Source: Lytechinus variegatus (taxonomy: Eukaryota > Echinodermata > Echinoidea > Temnopleuroida > Toxopneustidae). Taken from it: a DNA stretch of 64,000 nucleotides. Under the pieces are notes generated by a model. It did not search any database and had not been told where the DNA came from. It saw nothing but the letters and a program-made list of their open reading frames with translations. The position numbers were made by a program, and so were the translations under genes. Of the stretch, positions 12,101-35,210 are shown piece after piece. Location of the stretch: assembly GCF_018143015.1 (NCBI RefSeq), contig NC_054750.1, positions 9,328,501 to 9,392,500 on the forward strand, written 5' to 3'. Within the stretch, counting starts at the first letter, position 1. Each line of letters starts with the position of its first letter.

Positions 12101-15100
12101 ACATCATAAAACCTAACTACTTAACTTAATAAACTAAACTCACTTATCAACTTAACTACCTTACATAACTAAACATCCTACATAACCACCTTAATACTAA
12201 CTGAACTATGGGCATATTAACTGTAAAAAATCATAGGCCTACTATTTACGGAAGAGATATGTCTTAAGTGCTACTTTAAAGGAACTTAGAGAAGAATGTG
12301 ATCAAATTGAGAATGAAATTTGCTGAGCAGGATTTCTGCTGAAAGGCATGAGTTCAGATTATTGTCTATGTGCTTTATAACAGGAGTTTCAGGACAACAT
12401 TTAAAGGGGAAGTTTACCCTGACAAAAAGTTTATTGTAAAAATAGCAGAAAAAATAATAAAAAATATTGCCGAAGGTTTGAGAAAAATTCATCAAATAAT
12501 TAAAAAGTTATTAGAATTTCAATTATTTGATTTGTGACGTCATATGCGAGCAGCATTCCTACATAGCGAATGGTAAAAAATCAATTAAATGTCATTTTCT
12601 CAGAAAATTGAAAATGGTTTTCACTGTAACTTTTGTATATCAATAGACAAATCATTTCACACAAGATCATGAAAAGAAAACAAAATTAAGTCATCAGGAA
12701 CCATACAAAATTTGAAATTCATACATTTTATATTACATAACACATGGGGCAGCTGCTCGTTTATGACGTCACAAATCCAAAATTTTGAACTCTAATAACT
12801 TTCTTACTTTTTAACGGATTTTCCTCAAACCTTCACCAATATTTTTTATTATTTTTTCTGCTATTTTTACAACAAAGTTTTCTTCAGGGTGAACTTTCCC
12901 TTTAAGTGGTCTATAAATTTACTATAAACAAGCAAGGCATAGGATACAAGATGAATGAATTTTTCAATTTTGAAGGCAGTCAAATAAGTATACCTTCCAT
13001 TAACTGAAGTTGAAGTAATTTTTTCAACCAGATTATTAGCAATCTTCAAAATGAATTTCTCCTGATTTTAACAGATTCCTGTGACCCCAATAGATTTTGA
13101 CATAGCATTACAGAATATGATACAAACATGCATACATATTCTATCCATACCAAACTTCCATTCAAGTTTCATAAATCTTTCAGAATCTGGAGATTTAATG
13201 AATACACTGAATGCATTTTTCTTACATGAGATTCCAACTGTGAGGAGTCCATGGCCAGTCGCCACACATCAATGCCAGTTGTTACACTGTGAAAAAAAGA
13301 TGAAAATATTAAATGAAATGATAAAACAAAATGAAAAAAAGATGACCCCGAGGGGGCCACTTCCAATACCAGGAGCGACGAAAGAAAAGTAAAAAAAGGA
13401 TCTTGTTTTCAAGATTGGGCATGTTACGTACATACCGTAATAAGGGTGTCAAAAACACCAAAATAACAAAAAAGGGTATCTATTTCTCTAGAAAAGCAAA
13501 GTGTTTAGGGTCAAATTTGCAAGGGTATAAGACTAAAATGCTTTATAAAGGATGTACTATTTGCCCCCAACACCACATGTTTAGAGTCCGATTTGAGCGA
13601 GGTGGGGCGGTACTAAACCCAATAAGGTCATGTGATGTCCATAACATAACACTGTCGTTGAACTTGTTTCGGGGGTCAATCCAGAAAATATTTGTCAAGG
13701 GTACCGTTTTGTTATTAAGGGTTTGGGTTTCCCATATGCCAATACTTATTATGTTAAGGGGTGCATTTTCAGAATATGAAAAATACTTTAGGGTGCTTTT
13801 CAAATCCCCATGGTATCCACTCGTCAATGAAAGTGCCCCCCTCCCCAGGGTGTCTGACACAAACATACTTACCCTCACATGTAACATACATAACATACAG
13901 CAAGCACACAGGCACTCATTCAATGAACATGATATGACCTTGTTCTCCGTTACTACTCTGTGTGGTGAAATAAGGTTGGAAATTAATGTTTGGCAAAACA
14001 AGGCCAATTTAAGGAATTTGACTGCATTAATTTAAAGATGAATCCACACATAACAGTAGTTTTAACCATTTGATGAGTAAAAAATTATTCTTATACCTTG
14101 AAAAGTGTGGGGGGTGATTGTTCATGCCATCCCCCCCCAAAAAAAAGTGGGGGGATGTATCCCCCATCCCCGGGATTTATGCCCGTGTGTCCAAAAAGTC
14201 AATAGGTGAGTTGTCCTGGGCTCCGTAACACAAAGATTAGCGATCAACCGCTAAATGAACTGACCAGTCAATATCAATGTTACACGCGCATTCGGTTTAA
14301 AATGCTGACCAGGGACCAATCAGTGCGCTTCTTTCATATTTGCAATCCATCGCAAACTAGTCTATCGCAAACCTTTGTGTTACGGAGCCCAGCTTGCCCT
14401 CAAATTTTCTATGTTTTGAGTGAACAATGTAGCTAAACTTAGCACTGTCCATCTTCCCATTTTCTGGCAGCCAAGTTGATTATCTATTCATGTGACATGT
14501 TTCCATGGCTCACACAGACCTAAGTCAGCATAGACTTCAAAATGCCTATTTTCAGCCACTAACAAATTAGCCCACACAGTATAGCATAGGTTATAGGAGT
14601 CGATCATGCCATGGACCAATATGCATACACTATTTTATGGAGTAGACTCCTATTTAAGCCTTATTTTTCACTATTTAGGAGATTTTGAGGTGAGTTTTTA
14701 GCAATGTCTGTAATAATAATGCTAATAAAGAGTATATTAAGCCATTAAGGTCATGGGCAGAAATCCCAGGGGGACAGGGGGATACATCCCCCTACCAAAA
14801 ATAATAGTAGGGGGGGACAAATGTATTGCCGTACACATGCATGACCAAATTATTTCTAAACACCCCCTAAACAATTTTTTTCTCTGTGTGCAAATTAACC
14901 CCTAAACAAGTTTTTTGCGGGCTTTATTTACACAATTTGGCCCCTAAACAAGTTGTCGCCAAAATATGACCTCAGGGAAAAACATACCCTAAACACGTTT
15001 GGCTAGTCTTTAAAAAAAAAAAGCTTTGGAAAAAAATACCCTTAATAGTAATACGTTTTTACCCTGCGATTGACCGTGAGTCTTTCAAAACCACCCTTTT

Positions 15101-15776
15101 TCTTTAATATCTGTGTTTTTGATACCCTTGAATGCACCTACGCTACGGCCCACGTCCAAAACTGAAAATACACCCCTTTATTAAGTTTAAACACAATTTT
15201 TGGGGTGTAAAGCATTATATTTGACTGCCCTCCACCCCCCCCCCCCCGGTACCTATCAAATGCCCCCTTCTATTTTTGGTCTTTTATGGTGGAGAAAATA
15301 ATATGACCTTACATTTTGGTTGATAACCTTTTTTTGTCTCGTCAAATTTTACAGTCCCTGGTACCTTTGCTTTGGGGGGAGATTTCCACTCATATTTAAT
15401 GTTCTATAACATTAAATGCTTTGTTGCTAGTTCTTTTTTTTCTCCTTTTTTTGTCCGACGTTAACTGATCTAACGTTAGACTTAGATCTAACTTAGTGAG
15501 TAGCTTAGTCTACTTATACTTAGTCTTGAAGACGCAATGATGACTTTTTAAAATCCTGTCATATACTTCTTCATCATTGACAGGATTTTAAAAAATAATC
15601 ATCAATTCGTCCTCAAGCATGTCAAGACTAATTAGTATCGTTAGGTCTACTTACTGTAATATCCATGAATCTTTGTCGCAAGACGTGTAACATAAATACT
15701 TGGTTGATTCATTTTTCACAATGAAATGATGACAATCAGCCCCCGCGTCTCTGGCTGCAGATTTGGCCGAAGACAT
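6117..15776 (-). CDS. PAXX: PAXX, non-homologous end-joining factor (7 exons, 207 aa)
   Basis: Coding exons on the minus strand, 5' to 3': 15776-15655, 13286-13226, 11568-11519, 10336-10146, 8918-8838, 8108-8024, 6150-6117. They sum to 624 nt with every phase matching and GT-AG borders throughout. The protein starts MSSAKSAARD. The head domain (about aa 26-142) has the XRCC4-family pattern: KYLCYTSC near aa 26, GIDVWRLAMDSSQLESH at 45-61, then the long beta strand/helix exon with DITVTLQNHKVLLTVG and NALSYDLFEA. A predicted coiled stretch (EEELALLKKQ) follows, then GLSIVNPSSKK and the extreme C terminus KGVEFD. Human PAXX is 204 aa and ends GGVDFDET; its Val and Phe there bind Ku, and both are kept here (V204, F206). 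The known role is to bind Ku at DNA breaks and stabilise the ligation complex in the nucleus. The gene is divergent from DIMT1. Recognition is from memory of the family and the whole-length fit makes me confident; exon 1 is the least conserved part. Confidence 0.9.
7585..7979 (-). mobile_element. tRNA-derived SINE in PAXX intron 6
   Basis: On the minus strand the 5' head at 7979-7910 has a clear box A (TTGGCTCAGTCGGTAAAGCG) and box B (GTGGGTTCGAGTCC), followed by about 320 bp of body. It ends in a GAA-rich tail (AAGAAGAAGAAGAGTC) near 7590. Length and layout fit a full-length SINE. Its head lies only 45 bp past the PAXX exon 6 donor. Confidence 0.75.
8337..8351. repeat. (GT)n microsatellite
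   Basis: Short GT dinucleotide run directly before the MITE at 8365. Confidence 0.8.
8365..8642. mobile_element. 278-bp MITE with TAGGGCTGTTATC ends
   Basis: Terminal inverted repeats TAGGGCTGTTATC (8365) and GATAACAGCCCTA (ending 8642). The inner parts also carry complementary TATCGAY motifs. It has no coding capacity and lies in PAXX intron 5. Confidence 0.75.
9009..9642. mobile_element. A-family foldback MITE, copy A2 (left end missing)
   Basis: It starts inside the left arm (CACAAAAAGTTTATTTGAAT), with the subterminal core CATCAAAATCGGATGTAAAA, and ends GGATGGATTTGACCTTTAA. The right half is complete and has the same core inverted. It lies in PAXX intron 4. Confidence 0.75.
9836..9941 (-). 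mobile_element. End fragment of the large repeat seen at 27944-29280
   Basis: Reverse complement matches 29170-29280 over about 100 bp: ATAATTATTC, GCACTGCTGCTATATTGAAT, GATGCAGGCGAGACTGCC and the CATTCCACTTG-like border (here CGTTCCACTTG). The satellite part is absent. Confidence 0.7.
10390..10620 (-). mobile_element. LINE 3'-end remnant, reversed
   Basis: Reverse complement reads ATCTCAGGGCCCTCAAGGAC, then TGATGAGGCCACCCTGATTA and an AAATAAA-rich tail at 10437-10390. This is the same UTR style as 1630-1700. It lies in PAXX intron 3, about 50 bp from exon 4. Confidence 0.5.
12038..12110 (-). mobile_element. SINE tail fragment
   Basis: Reverse complement shows AAGCGCTTAGAGAAATTTTG, GTTAGGTGCTATATAAGTAT and an (ATT)n tail. 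This is a variant of the GCGCCTTGAGCACCTAACA tail of the SINE at 23263. Only the 3' part is present. Confidence 0.5.
12401..12904. mobile_element. B-family foldback MITE, copy B1 (504 bp)
   Basis: It starts TTAAAGGGGAAGTTTACCCT and ends AGGGTGAACTTTCCCTTTAA. Arms pair over most of their length, including TTTGTGACGTCATATGCGAG on the left and TTTATGACGTCACAAATC on the right. Copy B2 is at 58546. It lies in PAXX intron 2. Confidence 0.8.
13403..14035 (+). other. Unexplained 210-codon open frame inside PAXX intron 1
   Basis: An ATG-to-stop frame of 210 codons, longer than expected by chance in AT-rich DNA. The opposite strand is also open for 154 codons over 13543-14007. The peptide resembles no family I know and has no splice partners. 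The flank has features of old interspersed repeats (AACACCAAAATAACAAAAAA near 13455, echoed inverted near 15000-15130). Most likely it is repeat-derived and not expressed. Confidence 0.3.
14100..14830. mobile_element. Inverted-repeat element with G-rich ends
   Basis: GGATGTATCCCCCATCCC and GGGATTTATGCCC at 14152-14184 reappear inverted at 14752-14800 (GGGCAGAAATCCCAGGGGG, GGGATACATCCCCC). Exact borders are unclear. A second element sits inside at 14216-14392. Confidence 0.5.
14216..14392. mobile_element. 177-bp MITE with perfect 20-bp inverted ends
   Basis: CTGGGCTCCGTAACACAAAG at 14216-14235 is mirrored exactly by CTTTGTGTTACGGAGCCCAG at 14373-14392. The complementarity continues imperfectly inward (TTAGCGATC against TATCGCAAA). 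It is non-coding, nested within 14100-14830, and probably recent given the perfect ends. Confidence 0.85.
15521..15630. repeat. Hairpin next to the PAXX exon 1 donor
   Basis: The arm TAGTCTTGAAGACG...TTTTTAAAATCCTGTCA is mirrored by TGACAGGATTTTAAAAAA...CGTCCTCAAGC...AAGACTA, with a loop of about 16 nt. Its edge is 24 bp from the 5' splice site of PAXX exon 1. Confidence 0.8.
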
Positions 15777-15842
15777 CTTTCACATACAAAAAAAGCAAGT
15801 GCATTGATAATACATGCAAAAAATGGAGCGGCGCTGGAGTTG

Positions 15843-15853
15843 GGGAATTTCCC
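15843..15853. promoter_or_regulatory. kappaB (Rel/NF-kB) type site
   Basis: GGGAATTTCCC fits GGGRNWYYCC perfectly and is a palindrome around the central T. It lies 10 bp from the NRF1-type palindrome in the shared PAXX/DIMT1 promoter. Such a site would be unexpected in a pure housekeeping promoter; a chance match remains possible. Confidence 0.4.
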
Positions 15854-15862
15854 TTCTGTGTA

Positions 15863-15872
15863 GCGCATGCGC
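15863..15872. promoter_or_regulatory. NRF1-type palindrome
   Basis: GCGCATGCGC is a perfect 10-bp palindrome matching the core of the NRF1 site (YGCGCAYGCGCR). It lies 90 bp from the PAXX ATG and 161 bp from the DIMT1 ATG. NRF1 sites are typical of divergent housekeeping promoters. Occupancy is not shown. Confidence 0.6.
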
Positions 15873-16032
15873 ACTAAAGATCAGCCGTAACTGTATTGCG
15901 ACGTACGCCTACCACATGCACATTCTGCTGCAGTGATCTACGATTTTGTGTTAACTTTAAGATTAAATTCTGCCAGAAAATTCAAGTTACTGGGAATCGG
16001 AAAGCCAGCGAAAGTATAATAAGCCCAGCAAG

Positions 16033-30452
<14,420 letters not shown>

Positions 30453-31151
30453 TACATAGCATCGATAAAAACTCTTACAGACAGACTTGATTGTTGATGA
30501 ATGCTCTGATGTCGCAAGAATGGCATATTAATTGGAAAGGAAACAGATAACCCGAAAGGAAAGAATAAGAAAACTTGGAGAAAGTTTCACAGATGGTAGC
30601 AGTAATCATGAAAGAACGACTGCCTGCGATTTGAGATTATCTTTTCTATTCCAGAATATTTCACCTTATGGTATCCTTAACAGCTAGAGCATCAATAATG
30701 TGACAAGACCAGCCTCGCCATTGACATGCAACAAAGGAACGTACAGGATTTTTTTTTTTAACTTGTGCTAAATATTTTATTGTATGGTGAAAAGTGGAAA
30801 TGCATTCATCGTTTCTATTTACCTTGTCAAGTACTTCTGGTGAAAACTTGGGGAGTAAACCAGTTTTTCAATATTTTTTGTCATCATAATTTTTTTTTAG
30901 ATCTAAATTTGATTTTTCTTAAAATCTGTTTTATTGGTTTCACTTGGATTATCACCATAACTAATAATACCAAGGTGATATCACACCTCTAACTTCTCCT
31001 TGATAATACTGGGAGCCTTTGAATGTTATAATTATTCAAAGAGTTATTATTGTTCATGTTAGTGATTGTTGTATATTTATATTTTTTAAAGAATGAATGA
31101 AGCATGTTCTGAAGTTGAAAATTAACCTATTTGCATGGAAAAACATTGATT
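30453..31151 (+). other. 3' flank of DIMT1, probably 3' UTR
   Basis: Directly follows the DIMT1 stop. AT-rich, no coding pattern. I saw no clear AATAAA in the first 700 bp, so the poly(A) site is not placed. Confidence 0.4.
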
Positions 31152-31735
31152 TTAAAGGAGAATCCTGCTTTCTTGAGAAAAAAATGAAAATCAGACATGT
31201 TGATTGGTGAAAGTTTGAACAATATCAGACAAACAATAAGAAAGTTATGAATTTTCAAAAGTTATAACAATTGGTAATCACTATCCCCATGGAAACTTCA
31301 AATTGGCTACATATATGATGTTATAGTGATGTAAGGCAAGGACTATTCTTCCATGTACAGTACTCCATACATGAAATGACTTCTTTTTTTCAAGTTTTAC
31401 TTCAAATTATTTTTTTCTCATGATGACATAAAACAATATACCACCTGGCTTATATTTAGATTACTTCCCCGGGGGAATGGGTACTTAGGAGAAAACCACA
31501 AATCCCTGATAATTAAGTACATATAGCTGATGGGAAAGTTGTGTCCTTGCCCCTTGTCATAATTTACTCACCCAGTTGCCAGTTTGAATCTACATAGTCT
31601 TAGGGATCTCAATTTTAAAGCAGCCGTAACCTTTTTATTGCTTGTCCAATTTCTTTCAAACTTTCACCATTTTGTTTCTTTATATTTCTTCTTTCTAACA
31701 AATTGTTTTATGACCCAAGCTGGACTCCACTTTTA
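31152..31735. mobile_element. C-family foldback MITE, copy C2
   Basis: It starts TTAAAGGAGAATCCTGCTTT and ends GCTGGACTCCACTTTTA. The inner blocks ACAAACAATAAGAAAGTTAT and ACTTCCCCGGGGGAATGGGT match C1 in the opposite orientation. It lies just downstream of DIMT1. Confidence 0.78.
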
Positions 31736-32071
31736 GTACCTATCATTTTGTGAATATGAACATATTAGTTATTGTTTAATTTGAAACATTTTAAAGCAAG
31801 ATGAAAAAAAAATACTGATGCAATTATATGGACATAGTATGTTAATACTCTTTTACTTTTGAACTTCTAAAATATTCTGTATGATTTTTAGGGCTCTTCA
31901 TCAAAAGTTATTGGTCAAACAACAAAATATGGTCACTTGTCCCAATGGTATTTATTATAGTAATGCAACATAACTGAACTAAATGCACTACAAATAAATA
32001 CAAAATTATCCTGTATGCAGGTTCATAACACCTACTTCAATCATAGTGAATGAAAACTGCACTATTGATCA

Positions 32072-32661
32072 TTATAGGGAATGAAACCTTTGGAACAGGA
32101 TAGCTTGTGTGAAAACAGAAAAATCAAAGAAACGGATCAATGAAAGTTTGAGAAAAATTGGACAGATAATGAGAAAGTTATGAGCATTTGAATATTGCGA
32201 TCACTATGTTATGGAGATCCTCACATTGGCAATGTGACAAAGATGTGTGATGTCACTTGTGAACAACTCTCCCCATTTCTTTAGTATATATTTCACTTAA
32301 ACTGTCTCTTTTATCAGATCTATCAGTAGATCATGTGTTTTTTCTATAGGAAGGCATGTAAATACATATTCAAAAAATACATTATGGATAAAGAGTTTGT
32401 AGTACCTTAAGAAGAAGCAAAAAGAGACATTTTTGGGGTATTTTAGAGTCCATCAAAGGGAAAGTTGTTCACATGTGACATCACACATCCTTGTTGCATT
32501 GCCAATGGGAGGATCTCCATAGCATTAGTGATGGCAATATTCAAGTGCTCATAACTTTCTCATTATTTGTCCGATTTTTCTCAAACTTTCTTTGTTCTTA
32601 TTCTTTGATTTTTCTCTTTCAACACAAGCCTATTCGTTCCAAAGGTTTCATTCCCCTTTAA
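32072..32661. mobile_element. D-family foldback MITE, copy D2
   Basis: It starts TAGGGAATGAAACCTTTGGA (the outermost bases are lost) and ends AAAGGTTTCATTCCCCTTTAA-like. It matches D1 over most of its length, including ATGTGTGATGTCACTTGTGA and GATTTTTCTCAAACTTTC blocks. Confidence 0.78.
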
Positions 32662-32992
32662 GTATTTGTCATGCATATAACAAATTATTATGCATGATAA
32701 ATCAGCTGTCTCTCTATTCTATTGCCTCATAATTATATGTTACTCAACATATTGCCTCATCTATTAAATCATTTTTGAGATTATAGAATATGAAATGAGT
32801 GTGTTTACTTGATTTACTTAGAGTACTATTAATACAATCACCATCTGCTATTGATGGGATTTAGTAACATGGAACAAAGCTTGATTTATGGAAGGTGAGA
32901 ATTCTGATGCCTGGGCTTGCCAAGTATGTTTTCTTAAAGGTTTTTTAACTGCGCTTGACTTCATGCATTACAGGTTACTTTTTCTTATGCTG

Positions 32993-33571
32993 AAAGGACA
33001 AGTCCACCCCAACTTAAAGTTGAGTTGAATAAAAAAAATCCAACAGGCATAACAATGAAAATTTCATCAAAATCGGATGTAAAATAAGAAAGTTATGACA
33101 TTTTTAAGTTTCACTTAACTTCACTAAACAGATATATACACATTCTGGCTGGTATGCAAATGAGGAGACTATGATGTCATATCTCTTGAATTTTATTGTA
33201 TGAAATATTCTAATTTTCTCCTCATTGTCAAGTGATGCAATGATTAATTCCTCCCTGAACATGTGGAATTACCATAGTTTGATACTATATGGTTCAGTCA
33301 AGTTGGTCCTTATTGTCAAATCTATTTAAAAAAGTGAAATATTGTATAATTCAAACAATAGAAAAAACAAAAGAAATAGTGAGTGATGGACATCGTCTGA
33401 CTCACCTAGTTGTGCATTTCACTGTTTTGATCGAGAAAAATGAGCGAAACTTTAGAACGTCATAACTTTCTTATTTTACATCTGATTTTGATGAAATTTT
33501 CAGCACTATGCTAGTTTGATTTTTCTCTATTTATTCAAGTCAGCATTTTCCTGGGGCGGACTTGACCTTTA
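32993..33571. mobile_element. A-family foldback MITE, copy A4
   Basis: It runs from AAAGGACAAGTCCACCCCAA to GGGCGGACTTGACCTTTAA, 579 bp, with the same cores as A3. Confidence 0.82.
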
Positions 33572-33949
33572 AATAAGATGACAGATGAAAAACTTTCAGA
33601 TTTTTGTAAAACTCACAGAAAATTTGTAATCTACACAGATCAAAATTTAAAAAGCTAACAGGAATAGAGTGAATGGGAATATGATTTGACACCCAAGAAA
33701 GGTTCCGCAGTTATTCATGGGTTAATTCAAATATTTTTTCAATTTCAATTGCTCTGTAGTACAAAATCATGGACTAAGCAGATTTCTTATTTATAATAAT
33801 GATTATTTAATCTCATGCACACAAGAATAGTCCAATTATAAATGCGCACTTTTGGCAAAGGGCGACTAATTAAACTACAATAGCACATGGAACCTTCATA
33901 ACCCATGTTTTTGTACCATGGATAATATGGGCGAGATCTCTGCGCTCAT

Positions 33950-34095
33950 CGATATCTTGTGCTCTGCTCATTACCAGATTCAAAAACTTTGGGGGAAAAA
34001 ACCTTTGCTCAACCAAGCCCTGCATTGTGGAATAGCCTTCCTGAGGACACTAAAACCTGCACCTTTTCTTAACTCTATGTAGTCTCAAGCACAGC
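33950..34095 (+). mobile_element. LINE RT-ORF 3'-end remnant
   Basis: One frame reads ALWNSLPEDTKTCT (34023-34064), the common end motif of CR1/RTE-type ORF2. The part before it (FGGKNLCSTKPC) is in another frame, so the fragment is frameshifted and dead. It is very short. Confidence 0.5.
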
Positions 34096-35080
34096 AGATT
34101 TGGCACATAAGCTACTTTCTCATCTTTATTACTTGCTACATCTTGGAATTCCAATCTTATGCAATTTTATTCAGTCCTTAAATAAAAAAAACATGAGAAA
34201 GAAAACAGAATCAGTGACCCCTATTTTTCAGTTAAACTTACTCCCTCTAAATCTCTCATAGGAAATCGGGTTAGATGTCAGGAATATTGGTTCGTATGGA
34301 TACGATTGTTGGTTCTGCTTAATTAATGAAGATTTTTCAAATGAGTAATAAGGTGTAGCAAATGATAAAATTTGATGGAGACTTACATGTTGAGATTCAA
34401 CAACAATCATAACGAAGAAGAATGGAAGAAACAAGACATAAACTTGGTATATTTTTGTCCATCATATTTTATTCCAGATTTGTATATATAATTATATAGC
34501 TACAAGTCATAGTGGCAAACATATTTTTTTCATATTTACAAAAGTACATGTAAAAATAATTTATACAATGACGTATTTTTTTTCTCCACTTTACTGCAGC
34601 TAAAATCGCATCACTATCCAATTTGGGTAAACCGTTTCTTGGTGTCAATTTTCAACCATAAACATCTATTGAACAAAATTTGAAATAATTTAAAAGCCAA
34701 ACGTATATTTACACAATCATTCAAGTAGATTATAAAAAAAAATAATAAAAAATTATGGAAAATACTACACTGTGATCACATTTTTACTGTACAAAATGAT
34801 TTAAAGCTATTCATGACACCACATTTTAATGCATGTATATGGGACGCAACTTCTGAAAGTGGGGATAGTAGTGCTAGCAAAGCTTATGAAAATATTGGAA
34901 ACCAAACTGTGGCTGTAGTGTAGACATACTGGGGATGTTCTCTTCATTGGATCATGAATGAAATTACACACTCCTTGTATACACCTTCATAACTTAAAAG
35001 AATTTCAGAAGGGGAACTGGGACCTATTTCATAAAGCCATTTGTAAGTTAAGCATAACTTAAACATGCTACTGGTGATCT

Positions 35081-35210
35081 GGGAAGTGTTTCGTCAACAA
35101 TTTTCATCTGACAAGTTGTCAGATCTGACTTCTGACTGGCTGAGAAGCAATGTTGATATGGTGACTGTCAGTCCTATCAAACAGGACTTTCCTTTCATGA
35201 AACACTCCCC
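35081..35210. repeat. Inverted repeat with AAGTGTTTCRT ends
   Basis: GGGAAGTGTTTCGT at the left and ATGAAACACTCCCC at the right, with AGGACTTTCC-type inner arms. It belongs to the general TTTCATRAA palindrome group. Confidence 0.55.

Larger units (their letters stand above)
15777..16032. promoter_or_regulatory. Divergent PAXX/DIMT1 promoter
   Basis: Only 256 bp separate the start codons of PAXX (minus) and DIMT1 (plus), so both 5' UTRs and the core promoter must fit here unless an untranslated exon exists elsewhere. The segment is richer in GC and CpG than its surroundings. It holds GCGCATGCGC at 15863-15872, which is the core of the NRF1 consensus common in housekeeping bidirectional promoters, and GGGAATTTCCC at 15843-15853, a canonical kappaB palindrome. 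No TATA box stands out. Arrangement and motifs are seen directly; promoter activity is inferred. Confidence 0.75.

Noticed and set aside
13543-14007. 154-codon minus-strand frame in PAXX intron 1
   Set aside because: Antisense to the equally unrecognised 210-codon frame, within repeat-like DNA and without splice partners.
34228-34434. Small minus-strand gene (68 codons)
   Set aside because: Hydrophobic low-complexity translation of AT-rich DNA, without likeness or splice context.
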